Program-made: the position numbers and the translations under genes
In this document: piece after piece, positions 1-13,189 of the stretch
Position numbering within the stretch: the first letter of the stretch is position 1
Layout of the letters: each line of letters opens with the position of its first letter
The notes under the pieces: model-generated
Told to the model about the DNA's origin: nothing
Seen by the model: the letters and a program-made list of their open reading frames with translations, nothing else
Database searches by the model: none
Source of the DNA: Fulvia fulva
Lineage: Eukaryota > Ascomycota > Dothideomycetes > Mycosphaerellales > Mycosphaerellaceae
NCBI RefSeq assembly: GCF_020509005.1
Contig: NC_063019.1
Span: 1,488,001-1,552,000 of the forward strand
Direction: 5' to 3'
Length of the DNA stretch: 64,000 nucleotides

Positions 1-1167
1 GCGAGTTGACCTAAACGCTAGAAAGGAGGGAGGACTAACTACTCTCTAGCGACTAGATACGCGATCAGTAGAAACCTTTATACGTCGAATTTACGAGCTT
101 TATAAGCACCTTTAAGAGAATATACGAATGTTATAAGCTCTCTAAGTAGAAGTAGCAAACCGCTACCGAAGCATTCCTCTAGACTATAAGGTAGGTAATT
201 AGGTATATCTTAGTACTAAGAACATCCGTACGACTTAACTATCTAAGAAGCTAGATAGGAAATATACCGGCCCTTACTAGATTACGGAAGTCATGCCGGC
301 TAGACTCTCTTATCGACTGAAACTATTAGACGCTCTAGTAGGACTTGATAACTACTTCTACACCTTACTACTATAACGAGCCGACTACCCCGATTTCCTA
401 CTACTTAAAGGGTAGTATCTAGCGCCGCTACTACCGATAACTATCGAACCTAACACTACCGAGGCTAATATAGTAGCCGATATAGTAGTAGCACCTACGT
501 ATATATACGAGGTAGGAAAGATCCTTAATATATATACCCGTAAGCGGGTAGGCAAGGTGAAGAAGGGGCATAAGCGTAAGGTAGATATATAGTATAAGGT
601 GAAATAGGCTAGATATTAGAACGAGGAGGATAGTAAGACCTAGTAACCTATAGAGGACATACTTAAACACGCGGCCGCCGCTATTATAGACATTTACTAT
701 AACCGGCCGGAGTTGTCTACGCCTATAGGCTTCGTAGCTCTATCTAACTAGTCCCTACTAGCTACTAAGGTGCTCGGGCTTAATACGATTAGGGTCATTC
801 CGAAAGACACCGTTACGAATAAGTCGCCTCGAGCCTTACCTCTAATAGAATCTACTCTATATATATTCGATACTCGAGTAGAGCCTATAGAGCCTATAAT
901 AATACCTAACTTTAGTTATAAGGATTATACGCGAGTACTAGCCGAAGATAGACGTAGGTCTAGGGCAAGCTAGCTAACTAGGCAATATATTTCTCGAAGG
1001 AAGCCGGTCGAGGATAGTCTTAATAGAGCGAATACGATGTTATCGGATAACGATAGGGCACTAGAGGATAATTAGGCGTTCGCGCGATTATAGAGCTCGA
1101 TAGGTAAGTAGCCTTATAAGGTAGATAACGCTTAGAGGACTAAGGCGTGTTTTAGGAGGGGGGATAC
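1..1167 (+). mobile_element. Element B: 3' internal part of a Ty3/Gypsy chromovirus, RIP-degraded
   Basis: This is the tail of a Gypsy polyprotein running off the left edge. Read in the plus direction, positions about 180-420 resemble the integrase C-terminal region (a V-x-L-S-T-K-N-I-R stretch followed by KL..KYTGPY). About 590-645 encodes a chromodomain core of the YKVKWARYW..EDSKTW type in which the Trp codons now read TAG. A further extension of roughly 170 codons follows. A polypurine tract (aggagggggg) lies at 1,155-1,164, just before the LTR. The same sequence occurs inverted at about 1,482-2,600 in element A, so A and B are one family. All stops fit CAG/TGG to TAG changes. The 5' part should lie left of the window. 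Confidence 0.8.
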
Positions 1168-1297
1168 TATTACGGGCAGCCCGCGACCCCCTACTATAGC
1201 TACGTCGGCCCGGCTAAACCGCGGACCTTCCGTATCGGGTTAGCGCGGCTTAGCTTTACTTTATAACTTCGCCGCGCCTCGCGCTCCTCTTTCGTAG
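1168..1297 (+). repeat. Element B 3' LTR, first part (split by element A)
   Basis: It starts tattacgggc, which I read as a mutated TGTTACGGGC, directly after the polypurine tract. It is interrupted after cgtag (1,293-1,297) by element A and resumes at 8,633. The two parts (130 + 54 bp, not counting the duplicated cgtag) give 184 bp, exactly the length of both LTRs of element A. Confidence 0.85.
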
Positions 1298-1481
1298 TAT
1301 AAGGGCGTACGTACTATAGAGTCTAATTAAGATAGTTATTATTCTACGAAGCTACGAAAGAGGAGCGCGAGGCGCGGCGGGCTTATAAGGAAGCGCTAAG
1401 CCGCGCTAACCCGATACGGAAGGTCTACGGTTTAGCCGGGCCGACGCTTCGGTAGTAAAGTGGCGCGGGTCGCCCGTAATA
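1298..1481 (-). repeat. Element A 3' LTR (184 bp)
   Basis: It is nearly identical to 8,444-8,627. In element orientation it begins tattacgggc and ends cgcccttata, a TG...CA terminus changed to TA...TA by RIP. The flanking plus-strand run gtacccccctcct is the complement of the polypurine tract. Confidence 0.88.
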
Positions 1482-4400
1482 GTACCCCCCCTCCTAAAAC
1501 ACGCCTTAGTCCTCTAAGCGTTATCTATCTTATAAGGCCACTTGCCTATACTACTCTATAGTCTCGCGAAAGCCTAATTATCCTCTAGAGCCTTGTCCTT
1601 ATCTAGTAACACCTCTGTCTCTAAATCTACCTTTAGTTTATCCTTTAGCCTATCCGCGACCGGCTTCCTTCGAGAAACATATTACCTAGTTAGCTAGCTT
1701 ACCCTAGACCTAAGTCTGTCTTCGGCTAGTACTTACGTATAATCCTTATAGCTAAGGTTAGGTATTATTATAGGCTCTATAGGTCTTACTAGAGCATTAG
1801 TATAACTACTAGTACTGTCGTAGAGCTAAGGGCGGTAGATAAGACCGGTGACCCTAGTTACGACGGTAGGCTTTCCCGTAATCTAGCTAGTATAGCGGTA
1901 CGTAGTAAATATATACGGAGTAGGTTCTATTAAAGGTATAGTTCGAGGCGACTTATTCGTAACGGTGTCGTTCTACTAAGTGACCCTGATCGTGTTAAGC
2001 CTAAGCACCTTAGTAGCTAGTAGAGACTAGTCGGATAGAGCTACGAAACCTATAGGCGTAGATAACTCCGGCCGGTTATAGTAAAAGTCTATAATAGCGG
2101 CGGCTACGTGTTTAAACATGTCCTTAGCCGGTTACTAGGTCTTACTATCCTCCTTATTCTAATATCCTAGCCATTTTACCTTATACTAAGTGTCTACCTT
2201 ACGCTTCTGTCCCTTCTTCACCTTACCTACTCGCTTACGAGTATATATGTCTAGAATCTTCTCTACTTCGTATATCGGGGAAGTAGGTATAGCTACTACG
2301 TCGGCGATCGTATTAGCTTCGGTCGTATCGGGCTCGATAACTACTAGCGGTAGCGGTACGAGGTACTAGTCTTCGAGTAGAGGCAAGTTTAGGTCGTCGG
2401 CTTTTTGTAGAAGGGAGGTATAGAAGTAGTTATCGCGCCCTACTATCGTATCTAACAAGTCTAGCTTATACGAGAGTCTAGTAGGCATTACCTTAGTGAT
2501 TCTATAGAGACTAGCGTATCGTCTATCGAGCTTCTTAGACGGCCGTATCGTACGGATGTTCTTTATACTAAGGTATACTATGTCGCCTACTTTATAATCT
2601 AGTAGGATACTTCGATAGCGATTCGCGGCCTTAGCTTATAGCGCTTACGACATTCTTATATTCTCTTATATATTCTTATATAGGCTATATAGTCGCTTAA
2701 TAAACGTCTCGGCAGATTTGCTATCTAATCGCTATAGTGTCGTTATCTATCGGTCTTTGCCTACCTATACGTCGATACGCTCCGTGAATTCTAGATTATA
2801 GCTAAGCGTAGTATAGAGAGGAGATACGCCGGTAGTCTCTAAGATATAGTTATTAATTACGAATTGCGCTAGACGAAGCTAGTCTACCTAATCACTTTGT
2901 GCCTCGTTAACGAATATACGTAGGTACTATTCTATAGCCTAGTTCGTACGCTTAGACTGTCCGTTAGTCTTAGGGTAGTAGGAAGAACTTAGCTTACGAT
3001 TAATACGTAACATCTTATAGAGCTTCTTCTAGAAAGTCGCGATCTACTACCGCCCTCTATCCGAGGTAATAGTATTAGGTAGGCCTCGACGGCAAAAGAC
3101 GTATTTAAGGAAAAGTCTTACCGCGTTCTATACTATTATAGCTCCGATAGGAATCAACTCGACTTCTTTAGTCAGTCGGTCCGTAACGGTTATAATGTTA
3201 TTATAAGTCATGCCGTTAACGGTACTATCTAGAAGTTCGACGACGAAGTCGACTACGATATATCTCTAAGGTCGGTCTAGAACAGAAAGTAGGTACAATA
3301 ATCCTAGTGGCTAGGTATATAGAGATTTCGATATACGGTAGGTACGGTAATTCGCGGTATATCTACGTACGGATCTTACTAGCCTAGGCTAGTAGAATTC
3401 ACGTACTACGAGTTCGTATATACGTACCCGCCCTAGATGTCCTACTACTAGAGCATCGTAGTTCATCTTAATCAATCGAGTCTATAGAGCTTAGTTATTT
3501 AGTACCTATAGGCTCTAACCTTCGTACTAATTACGGATATATAATATGTCGCTATCTACCTTGTAATGCGTAGGGTGTATCTTCGCATTCTATAATAAAG
3601 GAGGGATAGTACTACTATCCTTCTATAGTAGCTTAATAGCTACTTTAAGCTCGCTATCTAAAGCGTAAGCGGTCGTTATACGGTATTCGAGTTCGGCTTT
3701 AATCTAGACTTTATACGTAGGTTATACTAACTACGGTGCTAGCTTAGGTTCTAGAATAAACTCTACGGCTTTAGGGTTTAGTAGAGTCGTGTCTTCCTCC
3801 TCGGGCGTATCTTCGACGGTAGCTTATATAGAGTCGATCTTAAGGAATCGCTCCGGCGGATATAATGTCTAATACTAGTACTGATTTCTCGGATCGTCCA
3901 CCCCCTACAGAAGGTCCTAGCTACGTCTCGTTAGGCTATCTAGCTTAGTTCCTTATACCCCGGGGCGATATATAATCTAGAAGTTAAACTACGATAGGAA
4001 CTCTACCTACCGTACTTACCGACGATTTAGCTACTTCGTCGTTATAAAGTATTCTAAGTTCTTATAGTCCGTGAATACCTTGACTAGCTCGCTACTATTA
4101 TCTGCTTTATAGGCTAGCTCCGGTCGCTATTCCTCGAAGGCCTTAATAATTACGAGGAGCTCCTTGTCGTAAATCTCGTAATTACACTCCTACGGACTAA
4201 GCTTCTTCGAATAGAAGGCCACCGGGTACAAAACGCCTTCGTTATTATACTATAATAACACTCCTACGTTTATAAAGTCTAAGAAATCCGTCTCTACTAC
4301 GGTCTGTCTACCCGGAACGTAATACGCGAGTATGCCCGCTTTACTAAACGTAGCTTTTAATACGTCGAAGGCGCGCTAACAATCTACTATCTAGTCGATT

Positions 4401-7400
4401 CTCCGATTCTTATAATTACTAGGTCCTTCGCTTCTTGTCAGATTGGTTAAAGGTACGGCTAGTCGTAAGAAGGCCTTAATAAAGCTACGGTAGAAGTTAG
4501 CGAAGCCTAGGAAGGCCTATACATCTTTTAGGTTTGTTAGTACTTCCTATATCTATATATATTCGAGCTTCTCTAGATCTATCTCAATTCCGTTAGGCGT
4601 AATAATTAGTCCTAGGTACTTAACTCGCTACTAATAGAATTCGTACTTATCGATGTCTACCGTCAGCCCTACGTCTCTAAGCTTAATAAGGACTTTACGT
4701 ATATACTCGATATGTTCTTCTAGTATATCGCTAAAGATTAGCACGTTATCTAGGTATACGGAGACGAAGTCATCTAAATGTTCCTATAACACCTTGTTAA
4801 TATAAGACTAGAACGAGGCTAGGCCGTTATATAGTCCGAAGGGCAATACGAGGCATTCGTATATACCGTACCGTATCGTAAACGCCGTTAACTATCTATA
4901 CCCCTCTATAATACGTAACTTGTTAAAGGCTGCTATAATGTCTAGCTTCGTAAAGTACTTCTTGCCGTATATACGGTTAAGCGTCTCCTATATTAGGGGA
5001 ATCGGATATCTGTTCTTGATCGTAATAGCGTTAAGGCCGCGGTAGTCGATATATACTCGTAGCCCTCTACCTAGTTTCCTTATAACTAGGACCGGCGTAG
5101 GCGATTAACTTATCTTTTGGCCTACTTTACGTATTTTGCCTTCTTCGGATTACTCTAGTATCTACTTCTTCACAGCTTCATTTTCCTTCTTAGCTAAGCC
5201 GTAGGGTTTACGATATAGTAGCTCCTAGGGCCCGTCCGGTTTAATATAAATCTCGTGATCTATCCCGGGTCGATAAGGTAGAAGTCCCTTATAATCTTTC
5301 GCCGAGAAGGCGTCCGCGATGTTATAATACATCTATAGGAGCTTCTCCTTCGGATTGTAGTTGAATTGCTTATTTAGGAACTGATCTAGATCATTAGCCG
5401 CTATAGCACTTAGCTTTAGGTCGCCGCCCTCGTCCTTACGTCCCGTAGGTAAGATATAGAAGCACTTAGCTCTAGGCCGGTACGCGTACATCTCCTATAC
5501 GCGTTAAGAAACGCCCTAGTAGTCCACCTCTTCTTCGTCGCCTATACTAAACGATAAGACATTTAACTCCGCCCCTCCTACTATAAACCTACCGGAGGTT
5601 CTAGTAAAGGGCTCTAGTCCGTATCGTACTTATGCCTACCTTCTAAGGTAGTTTAGGGACTGTACTATTATCGATGTCCGGTTAGGTAGATAATAGCTAA
5701 AGTAGTAGTCGGATCTAAAAGCTACCTTACCTATAGCCTAGAAGATGTCGGGGTTGTACTAGCTTAACTATAGTAGTCTAAGGACGATATTATACTCGAG
5801 GTCGGTTACGTAGTATATTATTTACTCGTAATAACTACCGATAACTACGTCGATTAAGGCTACGTAGGTAATGCGCCGTATACTTACCTTTCTATCTCCT
5901 AGCGTAAGCCTCTTACTTTTTACTAGCTCGAAGAGGGGTATTATATATTTACGTATAAATTTCTAGTTAAGAAAGAGAGATATACTCGTAGAATCTAATA
6001 GGCCTCGAGCCTTTTTATGTTATATTATTACTAGTAGTACTATATAAGGATATATATCTAGTTATTGTCCTTTTAGTACGCAAGCTAACAATCTTAGCTC
6101 GCCCTTACTATAGTCCGCCTCTTACATTCTGTGTCTCTTAATCTCATGCTCTTTCTAACCTAGGAAGTTCGGTTAACCGCTATCTACTACGCTTAGGTAG
6201 CGGTCGTACTAATTCCCTTTTACTATAGGTCTATAGTAAGGGAGCTAAGGTTCGGGTTAGCGTTCGCGTTGTTTCGTAGTCGCGGTAGGCGATAGTCGCT
6301 ATCGTAAACGTATATCGGGCACTCGGGGTTAGTCGATATATACGAGCCTATACGGTAGCGGTAGTACTTACCTTACTTCTTAAGTTCTTCGCGCTACTTA
6401 CGGTTAAGCTATAGTAGATTCTATAATTAAACGGGCAGATCTTCCTTCTTCTTAGTACCGGCGTATTACGGAGGACGCTAGACTACGGCACCTACTACGC
6501 CTATAGCGGTACTAGTAGCTACTAAGCTATTCTAGTTATTCTAGCCGCCGTTACCGTTACTACGAGGACGCTCCTTCTACGGGTATAGGCGGTCTGTTTC
6601 GTAGAAGCTCTCGTCTAGGGTAGTATACTCTTCGATAACGTTATATATATTATATAGTCGACGGTCGACTTCGCGGTCACCGAAGGTCTTAATAAAGTAC
6701 TTACGGTTTAGTCGGTTACGGAATAGTATAAGCTCGGTCTTATCGCTCTATTCTATCTAGGCACGTAGCTTCGAATAGCGAGCGTAGAAGGCTACGAAGG
6801 TCTCGCCCTACTCTTACTTATAGGTAGCGATGTTAACTATAGCCTTAGTTCCTTCGTTACGGGTACTATACTAGCGTATTATCTAATCTAATAGTTCTTC
6901 GCCCGTCTTAAACTTATTAAAGGACTGTTACCCTAGTATAGGGATCCTCGGCTTAATGCTTCGCTAGGGATCTCCTTAGGTCTATCCGTATACGAAGCGT
7001 AGACTATCTACTTCTATACAGAAAGTGGCTATAGTTAACTTTAGGAGCACGCTACTATACTAGCTGTCGAAATTCGGATCGTTATCGTTCTTAAAGTGTC
7101 TAGGATCTGGCACGCCTTTCCTAATCTCTATGCCGCGAGTTAGGGTACGGTCGATAGTAAATAGGCGTTTAGAGAGGTCCGTAAGTAGTGTCTATATACG
7201 ACTAGAACGTAGTCTCGAGTCGCGGTTATCTAGGCGTAGGCGATTATCGCGGCGGTTATTACGTCTTCCGCTATTACTATTATTATCGTCATCTCTACTA
7301 CTACTACCCCCGTCTCTACTAGTAGCTTCGCGGTACCTACGTATTAGCTACTCGAGTGAAGTCTTACGTAGGCGGGAACGAGAGGGTCGGCGACTAGATC

Positions 7401-8443
7401 GGCCTCGATTGCCTCCTTCGTTCTATATAGTGCCTATAGCTTCGAGTCGAGCCTTTAAGTTATCGATCTCCTTCTATAGGGCCAGGTTTTTTACTTTAGC
7501 GTCCTACTTCTTTACCTCGGCATCCTATACCTTCTTCTTCTCTTTCTCGTAGATCTTACTGAACTGCTTATACAAGTTATTAGCTTCCTTATACTTCTTC
7601 TCTACCTCTTATAACTTGGCTAGGTCGCAATCCTTCTTACTCTTAAGGTCCGCGGCTATTCTCTACGTTATAGCCTCTTCGCTTTATAGCATCTTATAGA
7701 TACGGTCGTACTCGGTATATAGCGTAGTGTACTAGTCGTTCTAGACGGTATTAGCTCGCTCTATTATATCGAGTTACTAGCCTTTAGTAATTGTAGTATT
7801 AACTACCTATAGTACTAAATCGTAGGTAGTCTTTAGGTATTAGGAAGCGAGGTTCGCGAGTTTGTCTAGATCGATATTCTAGTATTCGGATACGAGGATA
7901 TGCTCTACCTCGTTAAGTAATAGATACACCTCGTCTAGTTCGTCGGGGTCGTTAGGGTTCTCTTCGAGCTTGAACTCGAACAGTTCTATAAAGTTAATCT
8001 CGCTAGCTACTACTCGGTCGATAGCCTTCTAGTATACTTCGTTAATCTCTTACTATAACGCGACACCGGTATTAACTATAACACGCCGGTTGTCGTCCTA
8101 TATCTAACTCTAAGGAAAAGAGGAGAGGTCGGGGAAAAGAGAGGTACGTTGCTACTTACCTTTGCCCTTCTAATTAGGCTTCTAGGGTAGCGGCATACCG
8201 CTATCTATCTATAAGGTCATGTTGTCTAGGTTATTCGGGGGAGGCGTAACGATGCCTATATCCTAACTATTTACTAACGCGCGACTACCTACTAATAATA
8301 TCGCCGCGTTACGCTCTCTAGGCATCTACGCGTAATGCGCCTTACCGTATTCTAGGGTGTCGCGCTCTCGCGATTCGAGTTCTGTCCTATTGTTACGCGT
8401 CCCTTACCTAAATACGTAATCTAGGTAGGGTAGTAGAACAAAC

Positions 8444-8627
8444 TATAAGGGCGCGCGTACTATAGAGTCTGATTGAGATAGTTATTATTCTACGAAGCTA
8501 CGAAAGAGGAGCGCGAGGCGCGGCGGGCTTATAAGGAAGCGCTAACCCGCGCTAACCCGATACGGAAGGTCCGCGGTTTAGCCGGGCCGACGCTTCGGTA
8601 GTAAAGTAGCGGGGGTCGCCCGTAATA
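8444..8627 (-). repeat. Element A 5' LTR (184 bp)
   Basis: Second LTR of element A. It differs from the left copy mainly by C/T and G/A changes (for example tgattgag against taattaag). The adjoining internal sequence in element orientation begins gtttgttctactacc. I do not recognise it as complementary to a tRNA 3' end. Confidence 0.88.
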
Positions 8628-8632
8628 CGTAG

Positions 8633-8686
8633 CTTCGTAGAATAATAACTATCTCGTTCGGACCCTATAATACGCGCGCCCTTATA
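8633..8686 (+). repeat. Element B 3' LTR, second part
   Basis: It continues the LTR interrupted at 1,297 and ends cgcccttata. The next five bases, ccgga (8,687-8,691), should be one half of B's own target duplication, with its partner left of the window. Confidence 0.8.
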
Positions 8687-11600
8687 CCGGAGAACCTATT
8701 AAACGTAAGGACATCTTTCACGTTTACTAGTATTCCCTATTCCCTTATAGCTTATACCTTAGCTAGGTCTATTAAGACTCCGTCCTTACCGATAATAAGG
8801 CCTAGGTATTTAGTAGATTAGGTATAAAACTTATATTTAGTAATGTCGAGTTATAGGCCGGCTTTACTACATTTACGAAGTACCTTCTTAATATACTCTA
8901 TATACTCCTTAAGAGTGTTGCTAAAGATGAGTATATTATCTAGGTATACCGATGTAAAGTCGTTAAGGAACTCTCGTAGTATATCGTTAATATAAGACTA
9001 GAAAGTACTAGGGGTATTATGTAACCCGAATAGCATTACTAGGTATTTAAACTGTCTATATTATATTGTGAATACGGTTAGCTATTCGGAGCCCTCTACT
9101 ATTCTAATACGATTAAAAGCGGTAATAATATCTAGCTTAGTAAAGTACTTCGTACTAGTAATACGATTGAGTATGTCTTATATCAAGGGTATAGGATACC
9201 TAGACTTAATCGTACGTTCGTTAACTTGTCTATAGTCAATATAGACTCTTAATCCACCTCCTAGTTTCTTAATAATAAGCACGGGTAATAAAGCATCTAC
9301 TCTGCCTTCGTATCTACGAATGCCCTTCTAGGCTAGCTACTCTTAGACCTAGTACGCGATAACTTCGTCCTCCTAGTTTAACATCCGGTAGGGCCTACTA
9401 AAAGGCGGTGTAGTTCCTAGCTTTAGCTTGATCTCGTAGTTAATACTAGGCCTATATAGTAGAAGCTCCTTCGTATCTTGTTTAGAGAAGCAATATACGA
9501 ATTCGTGATATATAGGGAGAAGGTGGTCCTTTAGATCGATAGTCTCCTCCTTCTTACGTATAAATTTGTCTATATCGGCTTGTGTATATATCTTATAGGT
9601 AGAGAGAGTCGGACTAACGCGTTACGCTACTAGTACGAACGCCGCTATACGTGTATTAAGTCGCTCGATAGTCTTGTTATTAGAAAGCATCCTATAGCCG
9701 GTATTAGGCGAGTATATCGCTACATTACGTATTTTGCGGGCGCTTATAGCGTAGGTAGTAAGTGGGTCTATAGCACGTATATCGCTAGGTTACTATAGCT
9801 CGTTCCTATTAAAGATGAACATTATATATACCTCTGCTCCTTTCCGCCTTACTATCTTCTTAATTGCCTCCGCGCTAACTTCCTAGATATCGATATCCGG
9901 TAGTACCGGCGTAGCTAGTTTCTTTTCGAATAATAGTTTAGCGGTTCGCGGGCGTTCCTTTATAATTATATTAGAGGTTATAGTCTAGACAAAATCTCTA
10001 TTGTTATCTTCTTCGATAGTAGCTTAATACGCTAGTCGGGTCTTTAGGGCAGGTTCGAAGGTCTACTTAGTAATTACCGGTTCCTACTTATCGTTAACAC
10101 TCTATACCTAGACTAGCTCGCTATCCTATAGGTAATACTCCTTATAGTACTCCGAGTCGAGGGTTATAGTACCTAACATAAAGTAGATACCTAGCTAGTA
10201 TTCATTATACTAGGGCCTGCCTAGCACGATGTTATACTCTAGATATATGACCTAGAAGGTTCTGGTCTCCTTATAACTATTGCCGAGTATAAGTTCTAGA
10301 CTTATACGGTATTCTATTATTTCCGCGGCTGTCGAGCCGTTTACTAACCTAAGGGCTAGTAGGTTATTAAGCTTAATTAAGGGCAGATTATGTTTTTGCG
10401 TATAGGAGAAGTCGATATACTTAGAATTAGTACCGTTATTAAGGAAAGTAAATGCATTTTGCCTATTAGCTATCCCTAGTATTACGAGGTATAAGCCGAT
10501 AATAGGGTTGTGTTCTATTTCTACTATTCTAAGAATATATAATAATAGCTTAAGCCCTTCGGGTGGCTTTACTAGTAGTACCTCTTCGTTATATCTTATA
10601 TTCTCCTTTTTATGTCTACTAGTTATTGCGCTTAAGTAGTAGACTAGGCATTTTCCGCCGGTAGTATAACGGTAGTGCCGCTAGCGTTAGTACCTAGACG
10701 TACTAGTATCTCGTACTCGAATAGCTCGTAAGTACGCTACTATAGGCGGTGACCGGGCTTACGACACTTCTTATAGAGGCTCTTACGTATATAGCGAGTG
10801 TTCTTAGCTTCGTCTATAGTCTTACTAAGGCTACTCTTAAATAGTTCAGGTCGGGTAGACTAAGCCTTACGGGTCGGCTTATTAGAGCCTAAACCTACTA
10901 GCTTATCGTCCTTATTGTCCTTATTACCGTCCTTCTTATCGTTCTTTAGCTTCTCGGAGCGTAGGTAGAGAGCGTCGAGGATCCTAAAGTCCTTATCTAC
11001 CTAATAGAGATTGTCGATTATCTCTTATAACGATTCGGGACGGAAGTTAAGATACTTATTAAGATAGCGGATAGTTAGCTTACGTTATAGGTTATCTATC
11101 GCATCTTTACCCTTAAGGCCTAGGATATTAGCATTCTAGCGCTACTTAGGGAAGAAGGTCTAGAAGCTATTCTTATTATCTATCTTAAGGTTAGTTAGGC
11201 GATTACGAGCCCTACTAATTAGGTTACGGTCTCCGTATCGCTTAGCGAGTTCCTAGATAAGGTCGTTAATACCCTTATATATCTTCTTACTACTAGTTAG
11301 GCTACCCGAGATAGTAGGGATCTTTAGTTTAACTAGTTCCTAAGCATTACCTAGTAAGGCTAGTAAGTCGTATACGAACTTAAGTACTACCTTCTTATCC
11401 CGAAAGACCGTATAGTCGATAATAGTCTCTAACTCGGAGAAGAACTTCTCGAGGGAGGGTCTAGATAGCTTACTATCGATAGTACCGACGAACTTCTCTA
11501 GCTTATCTATACTACGCTAAGTCTTAAAGGGCTAGCTAAGGTCTAGATCGTACTTAACTAGAGACTCGAAGTCGTAGACTAGCTTCTTCTTCTTAGAAGA

Positions 11601-12633
11601 GCGGCGATAAGTACGAGTATCGCTATCCGACTCCGAGTCCTTCTCTAACTTCTTAGATAACGGATCGGAGTCGTTACTATTATCCTTACGTATAGACTTC
11701 TTAGCCTTCTTTCTAGTAGCACGGCGAGCTGCCTTGTCCTCCTCGTCCTTATTACTAGCTCTATTATTATCCTTATTGTTATCCTTAGATAGGGTTCGGC
11801 CGTTCTATAGGGTACGACGCTATAATATAGCGCGAGATAGTAAGGATCGTACTCGAGAGCGGCCTCGGCGGTCTTTAAGTTACTTCTTAAGATTATCTAC
11901 CTAAGTCTACTACGACTTATTAAGATACTTAATGTCGTTCTAGTAGGTTTAAGCTTCTATCTTATACGTATCGAGATCGAATTCGAGGGTCTTAATCTTC
12001 GAGTTATTATTAGATAACTACTAAAGTGCCTCCTTAGCTTACTTCTTTAGGGTGTCGTTCTTCGCGGTAAGTATACTAATCTCTACGGACATTACTATAT
12101 TCGATAATGCCTTAGGTCGGGCCTTTAGGTTGTCGAGTTCCTTAACTAGGCTGTCGTATTTATTACGTATCTATTAGTCGTAACTCTTCTATCTCCTAAG
12201 CTCTTACCCTACTTTGCCTAACTACTCGTAGAGGATAGTTACTATCTATATTACGTTCCTATACTCTTACTCGGCGCGTCGTAGGATAAAGTAGATAGCC
12301 GTAGCGGTCTCGGGCTCTACTAGGAGCTTAACGAGCTAGTCGATATCGAGTTAAAGGAGGTCGTTTACGGGAATTCGGAGGGTTTTCGCGACTTATTATA
12401 TATCCTCGCCCTTACCTTCCTCGGTCGCGCCGTCGTCGTCGTAGTCGACTACCGCTATAGTAACGCCGTTCTCGTCTTAGATCTCGTCGTCGTTTAGAAG
12501 GTCGTATAAGTTGAACTTGCTAGGTAGGTTAGTAACTAGGCGCTATAAGTTCTCGAGTTTCTACTATATAGCGTCGTCGGTAGTCTACTACTACTCTTAC
12601 GTTTGTCCTTAGGTCTATATATTAAATATAGAC

Positions 12634-13153
12634 TGTTATAGTCTCCCTATAGAGTGTATAGAAGGTAGGGACAGAAGAGCCTTAGAGTGCTTAGAAGTCG
12701 TTAAGAAGTGATAGTCTAGCTTAGTGTATAAGCGCTAAGAATTATATACCCCGTAATATTTACTACGGGACCTAGCCCTCCAAATTCACCCCTCTACTAA
12801 ACCTTAATAGATTTACTTCGGCTCGTAACTATATGACTTACGGCACTCCCGCGAGCACCCGCGACTACGCTAGACCCTAGAAGAAGCACGTAGAAGACTC
12901 GGAACGTAGGGCAGGTTGGAATAAGGTTTTGAGCAAAGCTACTAAGCGCGGCTTCGTACGGGTTAGCCCTGTTAATACGGGGATACGTACTCGCGAGGGT
13001 CGCGTATAAATATCTAGCCTTCCCTAGGCCTCTCTTGCTTTCTTCGTCTTTTGTTTTATGTAGCAATTATACTATACCCTTTTGTATCTATACTTCGTAC
13101 CTATATTCTCGCTTTTACCCTTATATCTTATAGGCTAGGCTCTCGCCCTAACA
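12634..13153 (+). repeat. Element D 5' LTR (520 bp)
   Basis: Direct repeat of 18,405-18,924. Almost all differences between the two copies that I compared are C/T or G/A in CpA/TpG context, as RIP would produce. One difference, t against a within gact(t/a)acgg, is a transversion. The LTR contains a minus-strand open stretch of 89 codons in both copies, which I regard as chance. Confidence 0.92.
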
Positions 13154-13189
13154 TTATAAAAGACTAACAAACCGTCAACTACTCGAGTC

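Larger units (their letters stand above)
1298..8627 (-). mobile_element. Element A: complete Ty3/Gypsy chromovirus, RIP-degraded
   Basis: This is a 7.33-kb element on the minus strand, flanked by a cgtag target duplication (1,293-1,297 and 8,628-8,632). Reading right to left: 5' LTR, a gag-like region (about 8,230-6,400), a protease/linker region, reverse transcriptase (about 5,250-4,400; catalytic motif V-Y-L-D-N-V-L-I-F-S near 4,745-4,785, where the second Asp codon reads Asn through RIP), RNase H, integrase core (about 3,300-2,990, DFVVEL and TVTDRLTK motifs), chromodomain (about 2,190-2,143, YKVKW) and 3' LTR. This order is that of a Gypsy chromovirus. All frames are riddled with TAG/TAA, so nothing is expected to be expressed. 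It entered the LTR of a relative in opposite orientation. Confidence 0.88.

Noticed and set aside
7130..7552. 140-codon Arg/Leu/Ser-rich plus-strand frame
   Set aside because: Antisense to the gag region of element A; RIP removes stops on the other strand and creates such frames.
12797..13066. 89-codon minus-strand frame, repeated almost unchanged at 18,568-18,837
   Set aside because: Both lie inside the LTRs of element D and agree only because the LTRs are direct repeats; no domain and no coding signature.
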